NCBI RefSeq assembly: GCF_900299535.1
Contig: NZ_OMKE01000007.1
Span: 7,501-71,500, forward strand
Reading direction: 5' to 3'
Length of the DNA stretch: 64,000 nt
DNA from: Aquimarina aquimarini
GTDB taxonomy: Bacteria > Bacteroidota > Bacteroidia > Flavobacteriales > Flavobacteriaceae
In this document: positions 44,383-53,225 of the stretch, piece after piece
Numbering within the stretch: position 1 is the stretch's first letter
Layout of the letters: every line of letters begins with the position of its first letter
The notes under the pieces: model-generated
Database searches by the model: none
What the model saw: the letters and a program-made list of their open reading frames with translations, nothing else
Told to the model about the DNA's origin: nothing
Program-made: the position numbers and the translations under genes

Positions 44383-47238
44383 TTAAGCATCTGCTTCCAT
44401 ATATTCCTCAATGGGAGTACATGTGCAAATTAGGTTTCTATCTCCATAAGCATCATCTACACGACGTACAGATGGCCAAAACTTGTTATCTATAATATAA
44501 GGTAATGGATATGCTGCTTGTTCTCTCGTGTAAGGAAAATCCCATGTGTCAGCTGTAAGCATAGTCATTGTATGCGGAGCATTTTTCATTGGATTATTTG
44601 GGTTGTCTGTAGTAGCCTCTGCTATTTCTTTACGTATAGAGATCATAGCGTCACAAAAACGATCGAGTTCCTCTTTGCTTTCACTCTCTGTAGGTTCGAT
44701 CATAATTGTTCCTGCTACAGGAAACGAAACAGTAGGAGCATGGAAACCATAATCCATAAGTCTTTTTGCAATATCTGTCACTTCAATACCATTTGCTTTA
44801 AATGGTCTGCAGTCGATAATCATTTCGTGTGCAGCTCTTCCTCTTTCGCCAGAGTATAATACATCATAATGACCATTGAGACGCTCTTTGATGTAATTAG
44901 CATTCAAGATAGCATAATTTGTCGCTTCTTTTAGACCTTTTGCACCAAGCATAGTGATATAACCATATGATATAAGACAGGCTAAGGCAGATCCCCAAGG
45001 GGCTGCAGATATTGCTGTAATTGCTTGGTCACCTCCTGTTGCTATGATAGGATTGGTAGGTAAAAAGGGAACTAATTGTTTTGCTACACAAATAGGTCCT
45101 ACGCCTGGCCCACCACCGCCATGAGGTATAGCAAAGGTTTTATGTAAGTTAAGGTGGCATACATCTGCCCCGATGACTCCAGGATTGGTTAGGCCAACTT
45201 GTGCATTCATATTGGCACCATCCATATATACCTGCCCACCATTATCATGTATGATCTTTGTGATTTCTTTAATCGCAGATTCATAAACCCCATGTGTAGA
45301 TGGATATGTAACCATCAAAGCAGCAAGATTATCTTTGTATTTTATTGCTTTTTCTCTAAGATCTTCTACATCAATATTACCTTCTTCTGTAGCTTTGGTA
45401 ACGACCACTTTCATTCCTGCCATGACAGCAGATGCAGGATTAGTACCATGAGCAGACGAAGGGATTAAGCAAATATTACGATGGTGATCATTTCTAGATT
45501 CGTGATAAGCACGAATAACCATAAGTCCAGCAAACTCTCCTTGTGCACCAGAATTAGGCTGTAGTGAGGTTGCTGCAAAACCAGTAATTTCTGTAAGTTG
45601 ATCTTCTAGTTTTTTTAGTATTTTTTGATATCCTCCAGCTTGTGATACGGGAGCAAAAGGATGAATGTTACCCCATTGTGGATCACTTAGAGGTAGCATT
45701 TCTGAAGCAGCATTAAGCTTCATTGTACACGACCCTAATGGAATCATCGAGTGGTTTAATGATAAGTCTTTACGTTCTAACTTTTTGATGTATCTCATCA
45801 ATTCTGTTTCAGAATGATATTTATTGAATACTTCGTTGGTTAAGAATTCTGTAGTACGTTTTAGGTTTTCACCAATGTGGGGTGTTGTATCAATTTGGTT
45901 GATAGGAGTGAAATCTTGATCAGCAACCTTCGCAAAAATTGATGCAATAGTGTTCAGATCTTCAATAGAAGTAGCTTCGTTTAAAGAAATGGATATTGTA
46001 TTTGAATCAGGATAGTAAAAGTTTACTTCATGAGCTTCTGCTATTTCTTTTATTTTATTTGTGTCGCCTTGAACTCTAATAGTATCAAAATACGTTGTAT
46101 TGAGTTGTTTAAATCCTAGGTTTTCTAGTGTAGTACTCAATGTAACTGCAGATGCATTTACTTTTGATGCAATATAAGTAAGTCCTTCTGGCCCATGATA
46201 GACACTATACATTCCTGCCATAACAGCAAGAAGTACTTGAGCTGTACATATATTAGAGGTAGCTTTATCTCTTTTGATATGTTGTTCACGGGTTTGTAAT
46301 GCCATACGTAAGGCACGATCCCCGTTTAGATCTTGAGTAACTCCAATAATTCTTCCAGGAATATTTCTTTTATACGCCTCTCTAGTTGCAAAGAATCCTG
46401 CGTGAGGTCCGCCATATCCAAGAGGAATACCAAAACGTTGAGTAGTTCCTACAACAACATCTGCATCAAAACTTCCAGGAGATTTAAGAGATACTAAACT
46501 TAAGATATCGGCAGCTACAGCAACTTTGATATCTGTTTGATGTGCTTTTTCTACAAAATCAGCATAATCAAATACTTGTCCTGATTTACCAGGGTATTGT
46601 AAGATCGCCCCATAAAAGCCTGCCGAGAAATCAAATTCTTGGTGATCCCCTACGACCAATTCTATATTAAGAGGGATTGCTCTGGTTTGTAATAGAGATA
46701 ATGTTTGAGGTAGTATTTCTTCAGAAACAAAAAATTTAGTTACATTATTTTTTTTCTGATCTCTTGATCGCACAGAAAATAACATAGTCATAGCTTCTGC
46801 GGCAGCAGTACTCTCGTCTAGTAAAGAAGCATTGGCCAACTCCATCCCTGTAAGATCACAGATCATGGTCTGGAAATTCAGTAAAGCTTCGAGTCTACCT
46901 TGTGCGATTTCTGCTTGGTACGGAGTATAAGCCGTATACCATCCAGGATTTTCTAGTATATTGCGTTGTATAACGGCAGGTAAACAAGCTTCATGATATC
47001 CAAGGCCTATATAGGTTTTGAATACTTTATTTTTTGAAGAAAGTTTTTGTATGTGAGCCGAATACTCTTGTTCACTTAATGCAGAAGCAAGATTAAGCGG
47101 TTTTTGTAATAAAATATCATCTGGAACAGTTTCATAGATTAATTGCTCTATAGAATCTGCTTTAATTGTGTTTAACATGTCGCCAAGATCCTTTGTTGAT
47201 GGACCAATGTGACGAAGTTTAAAAGAATCAGTTTTCAT
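44383..47238 (-). CDS. gcvP: Glycine dehydrogenase (aminomethyl-transferring), P protein
   Basis: The 951-residue protein has the full length of a fused (single-chain) P protein with two similar halves. The second half has [15 protein letters not shown], whose Lys binds PLP. It decarboxylates glycine and passes the aminomethyl group to the lipoyl H protein. The start at 47238 ([14 protein letters not shown]) matches known P proteins. An upstream ATG at 47277 would add 13 residues, but a -7 element at 47267-47274 lies on it. The other glycine-cleavage genes are not in the window. Confidence 0.96.
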   Translation of the reverse strand: MKTDSFKLRHIGPSTKDLGDMLNTIKADSIEQLIYETVPDDILLQKPLNLASALSEQEYSAHIQKLSSKNKVFKTYIGLGYHEACLPAVIQRNILENPGWYTAYTPYQAEIAQGRLEALLNFQTMICDLTGMELANASLLDESTAAAEAMTMLFSVRSRDQKKNNVTKFFVSEEILPQTLSLLQTRAIPLNIELVVGDHQEFDFSAGFYGAILQYPGKSGQVFDYADFVEKAHQTDIKVAVAADILSLVSLKSPGSFDADVVVGTTQRFGIPLGYGGPHAGFFATREAYKRNIPGRIIGVTQDLNGDRALRMALQTREQHIKRDKATSNICTAQVLLAVMAGMYSVYHGPEGLTYIASKVNASAVTLSTTLENLGFKQLNTTYFDTIRVQGDTNKIKEIAEAHEVNFYYPDSNTISISLNEATSIEDLNTIASIFAKVADQDFTPINQIDTTPHIGENLKRTTEFLTNEVFNKYHSETELMRYIKKLERKDLSLNHSMIPLGSCTMKLNAASEMLPLSDPQWGNIHPFAPVSQAGGYQKILKKLEDQLTEITGFAATSLQPNSGAQGEFAGLMVIRAYHESRNDHHRNICLIPSSAHGTNPASAVMAGMKVVVTKATEEGNIDVEDLREKAIKYKDNLAALMVTYPSTHGVYESAIKEITKIIHDNGGQVYMDGANMNAQVGLTNPGVIGADVCHLNLHKTFAIPHGGGGPGVGPICVAKQLVPFLPTNPIIATGGDQAITAISAAPWGSALACLISYGYITMLGAKGLKEATNYAILNANYIKERLNGHYDVLYSGERGRAAHEMIIDCRPFKANGIEVTDIAKRLMDYGFHAPTVSFPVAGTIMIEPTESESKEELDRFCDAMISIRKEIAEATTDNPNNPMKNAPHTMTMLTADTWDFPYTREQAAYPLPYIIDNKFWPSVRRVDDAYGDRNLICTCTPIEEYMEADA

Positions 47239-47266
47239 AGCGAAAAAACAGTTGAAATTGAGACGC

Positions 47267-47274
47267 CAAAAATA
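47267..47274 (-). promoter_or_regulatory. Candidate -7 element for gcvP
   Basis: CAAAAATA on the plus strand reads TATTTTTG on the minus strand. The start site would be near 47260, about 22 bases before the preferred start. A TTG on the minus strand (47299-47301) is 24 bases upstream, a long spacing. Confidence 0.4.
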
Positions 47275-47373
47275 CATATTTAATTGCTAAAACTTTCACA
47301 ATAAATTAACCTGAATAAATGAAGTTTTTAACCAAATTCGAGTTTTGTTAACATAGACCCCTAAAAATAAGAA

Positions 47374-48204
47374 GTGAAAATTCTAAAAAGTGTATTCAGA
47401 TTCTATATCAACGGCAGTATTCATGTAGCATTGGCAATCTGTGCTTTGATACAGGTGACTTTTATGAAGTTTGAAATTCCAAACCAACAAATCTTTCTTT
47501 TGTTTAATTTTTTTGGATCGATTACTGCTTATAATTTTGTGAAGTATTCAAAAGTTTCAAAGTTGTATCATAGAAGGTTAACCAAATCGATGATTGGGAT
47601 TCGAGTTTTGACTATTTTGTCTAGTGTGCTATTTCTGTGTTTTGCCTTTTTGATATCTGTTTCTACTCTGTTGTATATGATGCCGTTTTTTGCATTGACA
47701 GTATTGTATGTAGTGCCAGTTTTTCCTAATAAGAAAAATTTGAGAAGCCTTGCTGGTGCCAAGATTTTTATTATTGGGATTATTTGGGCAGGTGTCACAG
47801 TCTTAGTTCCTTTGTTGTATGTAGGAGAAAGTTTTGGGTTAGATTTTTTGATAGAACTAATTCAGCGTTTTCTATTTGTAGTGGTAATGATGTTACCTTT
47901 TGAGGTGAGAGATTTAGAATATGATGCAGAAGATTTAGAGACAGTTCCTCAAAAGATAGGAATAACGAGAACAAAAGTTTTTGGTAGTATATTACTAGTT
48001 GTATTTCTATTACTTACTTACCTGAAAGGGGAAATATTGTATTCGGCAGAAATTCTGAGTACGATTGTATTGACCATAATAAGTTTATTCTTTTTATGGG
48101 GAACAGAAAAAAAGCAATCAGAGTATTACTGTTCTTTTTGGGTAGAAAGCGTTCCTATAATGTGGTTGCTAGTTTTACTTAGTTTAGAAAACTTATTTGG
48201 ATAA
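47374..48204 (+). CDS. UbiA-like membrane protein
   Basis: This 276-residue protein has about eight membrane helices. A first acidic motif position seems replaced by Thr-Ala-Tyr-Asn-Phe near residue 50. A later Glu-Val-Arg-Asp-Leu-Glu-Tyr-Asp-Ala-Glu-Asp matches the second aspartate-rich motif of UbiA prenyltransferases. It may be an active or a degenerate prenyltransferase. The GTG start at 47374 is the only suitable one nearby. Its 3' end overlaps the last codons of the convergent gene at 48193. Confidence 0.75.
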   Translation: MKILKSVFRFYINGSIHVALAICALIQVTFMKFEIPNQQIFLLFNFFGSITAYNFVKYSKVSKLYHRRLTKSMIGIRVLTILSSVLFLCFAFLISVSTLLYMMPFFALTVLYVVPVFPNKKNLRSLAGAKIFIIGIIWAGVTVLVPLLYVGESFGLDFLIELIQRFLFVVVMMLPFEVRDLEYDAEDLETVPQKIGITRTKVFGSILLVVFLLLTYLKGEILYSAEILSTIVLTIISLFFLWGTEKKQSEYYCSFWVESVPIMWLLVLLSLENLFG

Positions 48205-48447
48205 CTCTTTCTGTATTTTTTTCTTCATGGCTTCTTTTTCAGAAGGACTAATGGTTTGAATGTTTGAAGCATTCATTGTTTTGGTAAGTTTCGCATTTTT
48301 TTTAGAATAAGCTCTGGTAACTTTGCAATACAGTAATCGAATGTTAAGCTTGATTTTTTCAAAAATCGAGGCTTCTCCATATTGGTTTTTATCACAAATA
48401 GATTGTGCTTCTTCACAGGATACGAATAGCTTTTTAGTAGTTTTCAT
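48193..48447 (-). CDS. Small anti-sigma-like protein, zinc ligands lost
   Basis: The 84-residue protein is a close tandem paralog of the one at 48494-48748 (same length, with shared segments Phe-Val-Ser-Cys, Cys-Asp-Lys-Asn-Gln-Tyr and Lys-Leu-Thr-Lys). The zinc motif is degenerate: position 37 is Arg instead of His and position 44 is Thr instead of Cys. Cys 11, Cys 18 and Cys 41 remain. It probably no longer binds zinc in the ZAS way. It follows the other by 46 bases and overlaps the convergent UbiA-like gene. Confidence 0.75.
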   Translation of the reverse strand: MKTTKKLFVSCEEAQSICDKNQYGEASIFEKIKLNIRLLYCKVTRAYSKKNAKLTKTMNASNIQTISPSEKEAMKKKIQKELSK

Positions 48448-48493
48448 TGTATAAATAGAGTAATTCTTTTAATAATAGCGGGGTAGCTGTTCA

Positions 48494-48748
48494 TTATTTT
48501 TGCATTTTTTGTCTAAGTTGTTCTTTCATTACATTCTTATCAGCTTGGTTAATGCTAATAACCTTAGGGTTTTTAACTAATTTGGTTAGTTTCATGTTTT
48601 TAGAAGTATATTTTCTACATGCTCTACAGTAAATCAAATGTATATTTAATCTTACCTTTTCCCAAAAGGAAGCTTCCTTATACTGATTTTTATCGCAAAA
48701 ATGATTTGCTTCTGGACAACTTACAAAAAATATTTTTCCTTTACTCAT
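48494..48748 (-). CDS. Small zinc-binding anti-sigma-like protein (ZAS domain)
   Basis: From the ATG at 48748 the protein has 84 residues. It contains Cys 11, Cys 18 and the motif His 37-x3-Cys 41-x2-Cys 44, resembling the HxxxCxxC zinc site of ZAS anti-sigma domains. It begins 2 bases after the ECF sigma gene ends and so is a good partner for it. There is no membrane segment, so a soluble anti-sigma or sensor is likely. An upstream ATG at 48775 would overlap the sigma gene and is less likely. Confidence 0.75.
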   Translation of the reverse strand: MSKGKIFFVSCPEANHFCDKNQYKEASFWEKVRLNIHLIYCRACRKYTSKNMKLTKLVKNPKVISINQADKNVMKEQLRQKMQK

Positions 48749-48750
48749 TA

Positions 48751-49305
48751 CTAAAACCAATTTTTTTCTAGACATTCAGCCATTGCTGTACGTGCTCTAT
48801 GGATAATAACCCATAGGTTAGACGCTGTAATATCGAATTCATTACAAATTGCTTCTGTATCGAAGCCTTGTATTGTTTTTAGTTTAAAAATAAGAGCTTG
48901 TTTCTCAGGTAGTTTGCCTAAGCAATTGTGTATAGCTAGTCCTAGTTCTTCGTTTTCGATATCATGATCAGCATTACCATCAAAAGGATCTGCTACACGT
49001 TCTTCTAGCCAGTCACCTTCGGTTTCAGAATCTGAGGAGTAATTCATTCTCACTTCTGCTTTTCCTTTATTACTATTGATTTTGCGATAATGATCTATGA
49101 TTTTTCTTTTTAGAATAGAAATAAGCCAAGTACGCTCACTTGCTTCACCCTTAAAATTTTTCATAGATTTAAGTCCAGCAAAGAATGTCTCTTGTACTAG
49201 ATCCTGTGCAATTTCCTTATCATCAACTCTTACAATAGTGTAATTAAATAGGTAATCACTGTATTTATCTACCCATACGTTTGGGTCTATGGAGTTTGTT
49301 GACAT
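48751..49305 (-). CDS. ECF-type RNA polymerase sigma factor
   Basis: This 184-residue protein has sigma region 2 (Ala-Gln-Asp-Leu-Val-Gln-Glu-Thr-Phe-Phe-Ala-Gly) at about residues 33-44 and region 4 near residues 125-175 with a helix-turn-helix (Ile-Cys-Asn-Glu-Phe-Asp-Ile-Thr-Ala-Ser). It redirects RNA polymerase to a small set of promoters. The two small anti-sigma-like genes follow on the same strand, so one operon probably encodes sigma factor and its control. CAAAAATA at 49331-49338 reads TATTTTTG on the minus strand and may be the -7 box. Confidence 0.9.
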   Translation of the reverse strand: MSTNSIDPNVWVDKYSDYLFNYTIVRVDDKEIAQDLVQETFFAGLKSMKNFKGEASERTWLISILKRKIIDHYRKINSNKGKAEVRMNYSSDSETEGDWLEERVADPFDGNADHDIENEELGLAIHNCLGKLPEKQALIFKLKTIQGFDTEAICNEFDITASNLWVIIHRARTAMAECLEKNWF

Positions 49306-49476
49306 TATTCGGTTCTATGGTTATATTCATCAAAAATAGGATAAAAAGTTGAATTTTATTATTTGTAATGAGGAATGAATGTATTATAATTAATTAATCA
49401 TGTTGAGATATATTGTGAAAGACTGGTTTAAAATCATTTTGTGTCAGAAAAATATAATTTTTATTAAAAAAGGATT

Positions 49477-50394
49477 TTATTTAGATATTAGGTGAGATAG
49501 CGCCATATCTAGGCTGTGAAAATTAAATTGAAATCCACTTTTTTTTAATTTGGTAGGAATAACGTTTCTGCTTTTTAAGATGAGCTCCGTTTCAGTTTTA
49601 ATAATTTTAGCTCCAAATTTTAATAAAAATACGGGCAAAGGAATTCCTATGGGAGTTTTTGTTACCTTTCTTAGAGTTTTCATAAAAATAGTATTAGTGG
49701 TTGGTTCTGGAGATACGATATTGATGGTGCCGCTAATTTGTGGAGTATTAATAATGAATTCAATACTTCTTGCAAAATCAATTTCGTGTATCCAACTTAT
49801 TTTCTGATTTCCTTTGCCTTGTTTTCCACCAATTCCAATTTTGACTAGATTAAGGATAGAAGGTAAGGCTCCTCCTTTTTTACCTAATACAATCGATGTT
49901 CGCAAAGCAACCTTTCTAGTATTAGGGGTATGTTGATCAAAGAATGTTTTTTCCCAAGATTTGGCAACATCTACAGAGAATCCATTGCCAATCTCCCCAT
50001 GTGATTCGTCCATTTTTTTATCTAGAGAATGTCGATATATGGTAGCTGTAGAAGAGTTGAGCCATATTTTTGGTGAATTTTCACATGTTTTGATGGCTTC
50101 TCCCAATACCTTGGTAGAGGCTATTCTAGAGTTTAGAATAAGGGCTTTGTTTTTTTTGGTATAGCTACAATCTACTGATTTTCCTGTAAGATTAATAAGA
50201 GCATCAGCATTATTGATCTCTTTTGCCCAGTCGCCAAGGTTTTCGGCATCCCAGTATACAAACTGTACGTTGTTGGTGTCAGTTCTAGGTGTTCCTCTAG
50301 TAAGAATAACGATTTGTTCTACTTTTGATTTAAAATACGAAGTAAGGGTTTCTCCTAGAAATCCTGAACCTCCTGCAATGACTATTTTTTTCAT
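49477..50394 (-). CDS. TIGR01777-family NAD(P)-dependent epimerase-like protein
   Basis: This 305-residue protein begins with the Rossmann motif Gly-Gly-Ser-Gly-Phe-Leu-Gly-Glu and has the family segments Asn-Leu-Thr-Gly-Lys-Ser-Val-Asp-Cys, Ser-Ser-Ala/Ser-Ser-Thr-Ala-Thr-Ile-Tyr and Trp-Ile-His-Glu-Ile-Asp. The family is called SulA-like or cell-division-inhibitor-like by name only, and its reaction is not known. It is the last gene of the GbsR-led operon, 13 bases after the methyltransferase. Confidence 0.88.
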   Translation of the reverse strand: MKKIVIAGGSGFLGETLTSYFKSKVEQIVILTRGTPRTDTNNVQFVYWDAENLGDWAKEINNADALINLTGKSVDCSYTKKNKALILNSRIASTKVLGEAIKTCENSPKIWLNSSTATIYRHSLDKKMDESHGEIGNGFSVDVAKSWEKTFFDQHTPNTRKVALRTSIVLGKKGGALPSILNLVKIGIGGKQGKGNQKISWIHEIDFARSIEFIINTPQISGTINIVSPEPTTNTIFMKTLRKVTKTPIGIPLPVFLLKFGAKIIKTETELILKSRNVIPTKLKKSGFQFNFHSLDMALSHLISK

Positions 50395-50407
50395 AGAATT
50401 ATACTGT

Positions 50408-51289
50408 TTATTTTTTTACGGTAATGATGTAATATCCAAAGCTTTTTGTATGTAAGCCTGACAATAATGCAAATAATGATCCTTTGAGGTTTTTTAAACT
50501 TTGAGGTTTGATAGGGCTTTTTTTAAACAGTTTCTGTGCTATAAACTTTGTAATAGCAAACGGTACATGAAGAACAGAAGGAGCTACTCTATATGATATA
50601 TCTTTAATTACAATATCTCTAAAACCTATTTGTTTTAATGTGTGTTCTACTTTTTTAATACTTCCTAGTCCATTCAGACTCCAGCCTTCACAAAGCTGCT
50701 CATAACAGTAATTGCTACCTATACATAATTGTTCTGCATCTTTTTTAAGAAAAGCATCAGTTATTACTAACTTAGCATTTGGTTTTAATATCCTGTAAGC
50801 CTCTTGCAATGCTTGTTTACTATGGCCAGAATGGCAAAAACTTTCCATAGCATATGCACCATCAAGACTACTACTTGCGAATGAGGTGTGGCAGTAATTT
50901 TCTTGTAAGATCAATCCGTTTTTGCCTTCTAACCTTTTGTTTCCTTCATTAACTTGAAAAGAAGATAAGGTTACTCCAATAATATGCAGTAATGGGTATT
51001 TTCTTAATCCATATTGTATTGTACCTCCAATACCGCAGCCTAGATCTGCAATAAGACTGTTTTGTTTTGAAACTTGCAAACGATCAAAAACCTGTTGATT
51101 CATCTCATTAAGCATAGAATCTCTTTGAAAAATACTAGTCTTAAATGGGATATAATACCCAAAATGCATGTTGAAGTCCTTACTCCAGAACTCATAATCT
51201 TCTGTCGCTTCATCATAAAATTGAGTGATTTTTTCCTTTGTAGAAGACCTTTTAAGTTTTAGCTTGTGTAATATTGCAAGTGTACTCAT
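50408..51289 (-). CDS. Class I SAM-dependent methyltransferase
   Basis: This 293-residue protein has the SAM motif Ala-Asp-Leu-Gly-Cys-Gly-Ile-Gly-Gly and later Glu-Ala-Tyr-Arg-Ile-Leu-Lys-Pro-Asn, a layout shared with sterol and tocopherol methyltransferases and with UbiE/Coq5-like enzymes. The substrate is probably a lipid or quinone-like compound, but is not known. It lies in the operon of the two membrane proteins and the epimerase-like protein. Confidence 0.85.
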   Translation of the reverse strand: MSTLAILHKLKLKRSSTKEKITQFYDEATEDYEFWSKDFNMHFGYYIPFKTSIFQRDSMLNEMNQQVFDRLQVSKQNSLIADLGCGIGGTIQYGLRKYPLLHIIGVTLSSFQVNEGNKRLEGKNGLILQENYCHTSFASSSLDGAYAMESFCHSGHSKQALQEAYRILKPNAKLVITDAFLKKDAEQLCIGSNYCYEQLCEGWSLNGLGSIKKVEHTLKQIGFRDIVIKDISYRVAPSVLHVPFAITKFIAQKLFKKSPIKPQSLKNLKGSLFALLSGLHTKSFGYYIITVKK

Positions 51290-51333
51290 GTTCTTAATTT
51301 TAAATTATACTTTTCTAGAGAGATGAACAAATA

Positions 51334-51741
51334 TTATCCTGCTTGTGGGGTGTGAAAAGGAGGGACTTTTTCTGAAATAGATTTTTTACGTGCTTTTTTT
51401 CTTCCTCTAAAAAATAGAAATAAATTAAGAAAAAGCATTATACCTAGATACATAGAAAAACCACCTACTTTGAAGCTTAAAATTTCGATAAGATTTTGAT
51501 ATGTGTTTTGAAAATGGTGAGAATCAATTTTAAGAATAAGTAAAGCCCAACCAATATTTAGTAAGTAAAAACCAACTTCAAATAATCGATTTGTAGCCAA
51601 AGCAATATCCTCTTGATTTCTAAAAATATCAATCATAAAAGTTTTACCATTTTTGAATAATGTTTTTGAAACAAAGTAAGTTAGTGTAATAGCAATAGGA
51701 AGATAGATGAGGTAACCAATAAAAATTTTAGAATTTTCCAT
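51334..51741 (-). CDS. Small membrane protein, paralog of the 51756 gene
   Basis: From the ATG at 51741 the protein has 135 residues with three or four membrane helices. It shares the segment Gly-Phe-Tyr-Leu-Leu-Asn-Ile-Gly-Trp-Ala with the next protein, which has Gly-Tyr-Tyr-Leu-Leu-Asn-Ile-Gly-Tyr-Ala at the same place; both have a Lys/Gly-rich loop before that. The two are thus tandem duplicates that have diverged. A longer frame from 51828 would run into the upstream gene and is not used. Function unknown. Confidence 0.75.
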   Translation of the reverse strand: MENSKIFIGYLIYLPIAITLTYFVSKTLFKNGKTFMIDIFRNQEDIALATNRLFEVGFYLLNIGWALLILKIDSHHFQNTYQNLIEILSFKVGGFSMYLGIMLFLNLFLFFRGRKKARKKSISEKVPPFHTPQAG

Positions 51742-51755
51742 AATATTAGAATGAA

Positions 51756-52103
51756 TTATTGTTTTAAGTTTTTGAGAAATCTTGTAATCCAAAATAGATT
51801 GAAATAATGCAAGCCTGCGAGGATGCAAATTATGATAGCTATATGACGGGATATAACCTCTGTCATTTGGGTTAATGTATATATTGTTGACCAGCCAGAT
51901 AAAGCGAGTATTGCATAACCAATGTTTAAAAGGTAATAGCCTATTAAAAGCATATTATTGACTTTTAAGCAAAAATCTGTATCATCAGGAATAATATTGG
52001 CCATAAAAATAGTTCCGTTTTGATAACAAATGAACCCTACTTTGATAATTGTAAATCCAGTTACCAATACATAGATGCTATATGCAATTATGTTTAAGTT
52101 CAT
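51756..52103 (-). CDS. Small membrane protein of unknown function
   Basis: From the ATG at 52103 the protein has 115 residues and three or four membrane helices. It is related to the next protein downstream. Its start overlaps the end of the upstream gene by 26 bases, showing tight coupling of the operon. A longer frame from 52139 is less likely. Confidence 0.72.
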   Translation of the reverse strand: MNLNIIAYSIYVLVTGFTIIKVGFICYQNGTIFMANIIPDDTDFCLKVNNMLLIGYYLLNIGYAILALSGWSTIYTLTQMTEVISRHIAIIICILAGLHYFNLFWITRFLKNLKQ

Positions 52104-52428
52104 AAGTTGTATTTTTAATTTGATAAGTAACATATACAAAGTATCCAGCTATACTCATTGGCGCAATGACTAAATATAGAAGTGCAAAATCAGAAATCGC
52201 AACACTAGTTAGAAATATTAACCCATATAGCATAACTAAGCAAGAGTATGTTATAAGGTGCTTTTTTTGCTCTTTATCAAATTTTTTCCAGTAAAAAAGT
52301 AATATAGATGCAAGAATTATTTGGATTCCTCCAAGAAAAATTTGTGCTATTAATCCTAAATAGATAGTAAGGTATAATAACAAGGTTAGGATAAAACTCC
52401 ATTTATTGATAATATGTATCGTTTTCAT
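52078..52428 (-). CDS. Small membrane protein of unknown function
   Basis: This 116-residue protein has four membrane helices and a short polar loop containing Lys-Lys-Phe-Asp-Lys-Glu-Gln-Lys-Lys. No family is recognised. It is the first gene after the GbsR/MarR gene, with a 92-base gap that holds one copy of the 20-bp inverted repeat. It is not a clear paralog of the two following genes. Confidence 0.72.
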   Translation of the reverse strand: MKTIHIINKWSFILTLLLYLTIYLGLIAQIFLGGIQIILASILLFYWKKFDKEQKKHLITYSCLVMLYGLIFLTSVAISDFALLYLVIAPMSIAGYFVYVTYQIKNTTYELKHNCI

Positions 52429-52447
52429 AATTTTTATAGTTTTGAAA

Positions 52448-52467
52448 TTTTCAGAAAAAACTGAAAG
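52448..52467. promoter_or_regulatory. Candidate operator (inverted repeat), copy 1
   Basis: TTTTCAG-N6-CTGAAAG, an imperfect 20-bp inverted repeat, lies 20 bases before the start of the first membrane-protein gene. It matches the copy at 53051 (same half-site, same 6-base spacer). No clear promoter element was found around it. Confidence 0.5.
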
Positions 52468-52520
52468 TATAATTTAAAAATAAAAGAAGGAATAAACCTT
52501 CTTTTGTCTAGGTGTATTTT

Positions 52521-53024
52521 TTATTTAATTAGTTTTACCAATGCTTTGGTAATCCAGTTATGGTCTTGACCAATTACTTTATTCATCATTATATCCAAGG
52601 TTTCTGCCATTTCATGTAATGATTTAGTTTGTTTTATAAGCTCTTCTGTTTTTTGAGTGCCATCTTGTTCAATGTTTGAAACATCTTTTAGTATTTTGAT
52701 GGTTGGTTTGAGTTCTCTTCTGCTTCTTTCTTTAGCAATTTGTCGTGCTAGTTCCTGAACATCTTTCTCAGAGGTGAAATACTCTTTTCGTTCTCCCATT
52801 TTATTTTCTTTAAAAACAATCCCCCAATCCATTAGTTGACGAAGATTTGTGCTTGTATTTCCTCGAGAGATTTGTAACTGCTCCATAATATCTTCCATAG
52901 TAAGAGGTTCAGGAGAGATTAATAACAGGGCATGAATTTGAGCCATGGCTTTATTGATACCCCATAATGTACCTAGTGACCCCCAGGTAGAAATAAATTT
53001 GTTTTTTGCTTCATCGTAATTCAT
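52521..53024 (-). CDS. GbsR/MarR-family transcriptional regulator
   Basis: From the ATG at 53024 the protein has 167 residues with a winged helix-turn-helix typical of the GbsR branch (Gly-Thr-Leu-Trp-Gly-Ile-Asn-Lys and Ile-Ser-Arg-Gly-Asn-Thr-Ser-Thr-Asn-Leu). The longer frame to 53114 would run through the promoter and is rejected. It is the first gene of the operon that continues to 49477 and probably regulates it together with itself through the inverted repeats at 52448 and 53051. The ligand is unknown. Confidence 0.85.
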   Translation of the reverse strand: MNYDEAKNKFISTWGSLGTLWGINKAMAQIHALLLISPEPLTMEDIMEQLQISRGNTSTNLRQLMDWGIVFKENKMGERKEYFTSEKDVQELARQIAKERSRRELKPTIKILKDVSNIEQDGTQKTEELIKQTKSLHEMAETLDIMMNKVIGQDHNWITKALVKLIK

Positions 53025-53028
53025 GTTA

Positions 53029-53070
53029 CAAATATATAAAATATTCTGAACTTTCAAAAAATATTGAAAG
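53029..53070 (-). promoter_or_regulatory. GbsR-gene promoter with overlapping operator, copy 2
   Basis: On the minus strand TTTG (53055-53058) and TATATTTG (53029-53036) are 18 bases apart, a good Bacteroidota promoter. The perfect inverted repeat CTTTCAA-N6-TTGAAAG at 53051-53070 covers the TTTG box. The predicted start of transcription falls almost on the ATG at 53024, so the mRNA may be leaderless. Confidence 0.65.
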
Positions 53071-53225
53071 TTTGTGAATGACTTTTTGTTTAGATAGATG
53101 GATATTTGATTCATTTTAAAGGATTTACCTTAGTTATTTTATGGAAAAACATGTTCGCTATAATTCTGGTAATGTGTACTTTAGCGGATCAAACACAAAT
53201 TACAAACTCAACAAATCAAAGTAAC

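Noticed and set aside
47239..47277. ATG at 47277 as the start of gcvP
   Set aside because: It adds 13 atypical residues and overlaps the probable promoter; known P proteins begin near 47238.
47278..47373. Glycine riboswitch upstream of gcvP
   Set aside because: Less than 100 bases separate gcvP from the next gene and no tandem aptamer pattern is visible.
53025..53114. Longer frame for the GbsR/MarR gene
   Set aside because: It would run through the promoter and the inverted repeat; the ATG at 53024 is the natural start.
53106..53225. Start at 53106 for the T9SS aminopeptidase
   Set aside because: The 40 added residues include a second hydrophobic stretch and no proper signal; the ATG at 53226 starts a clean signal peptide.
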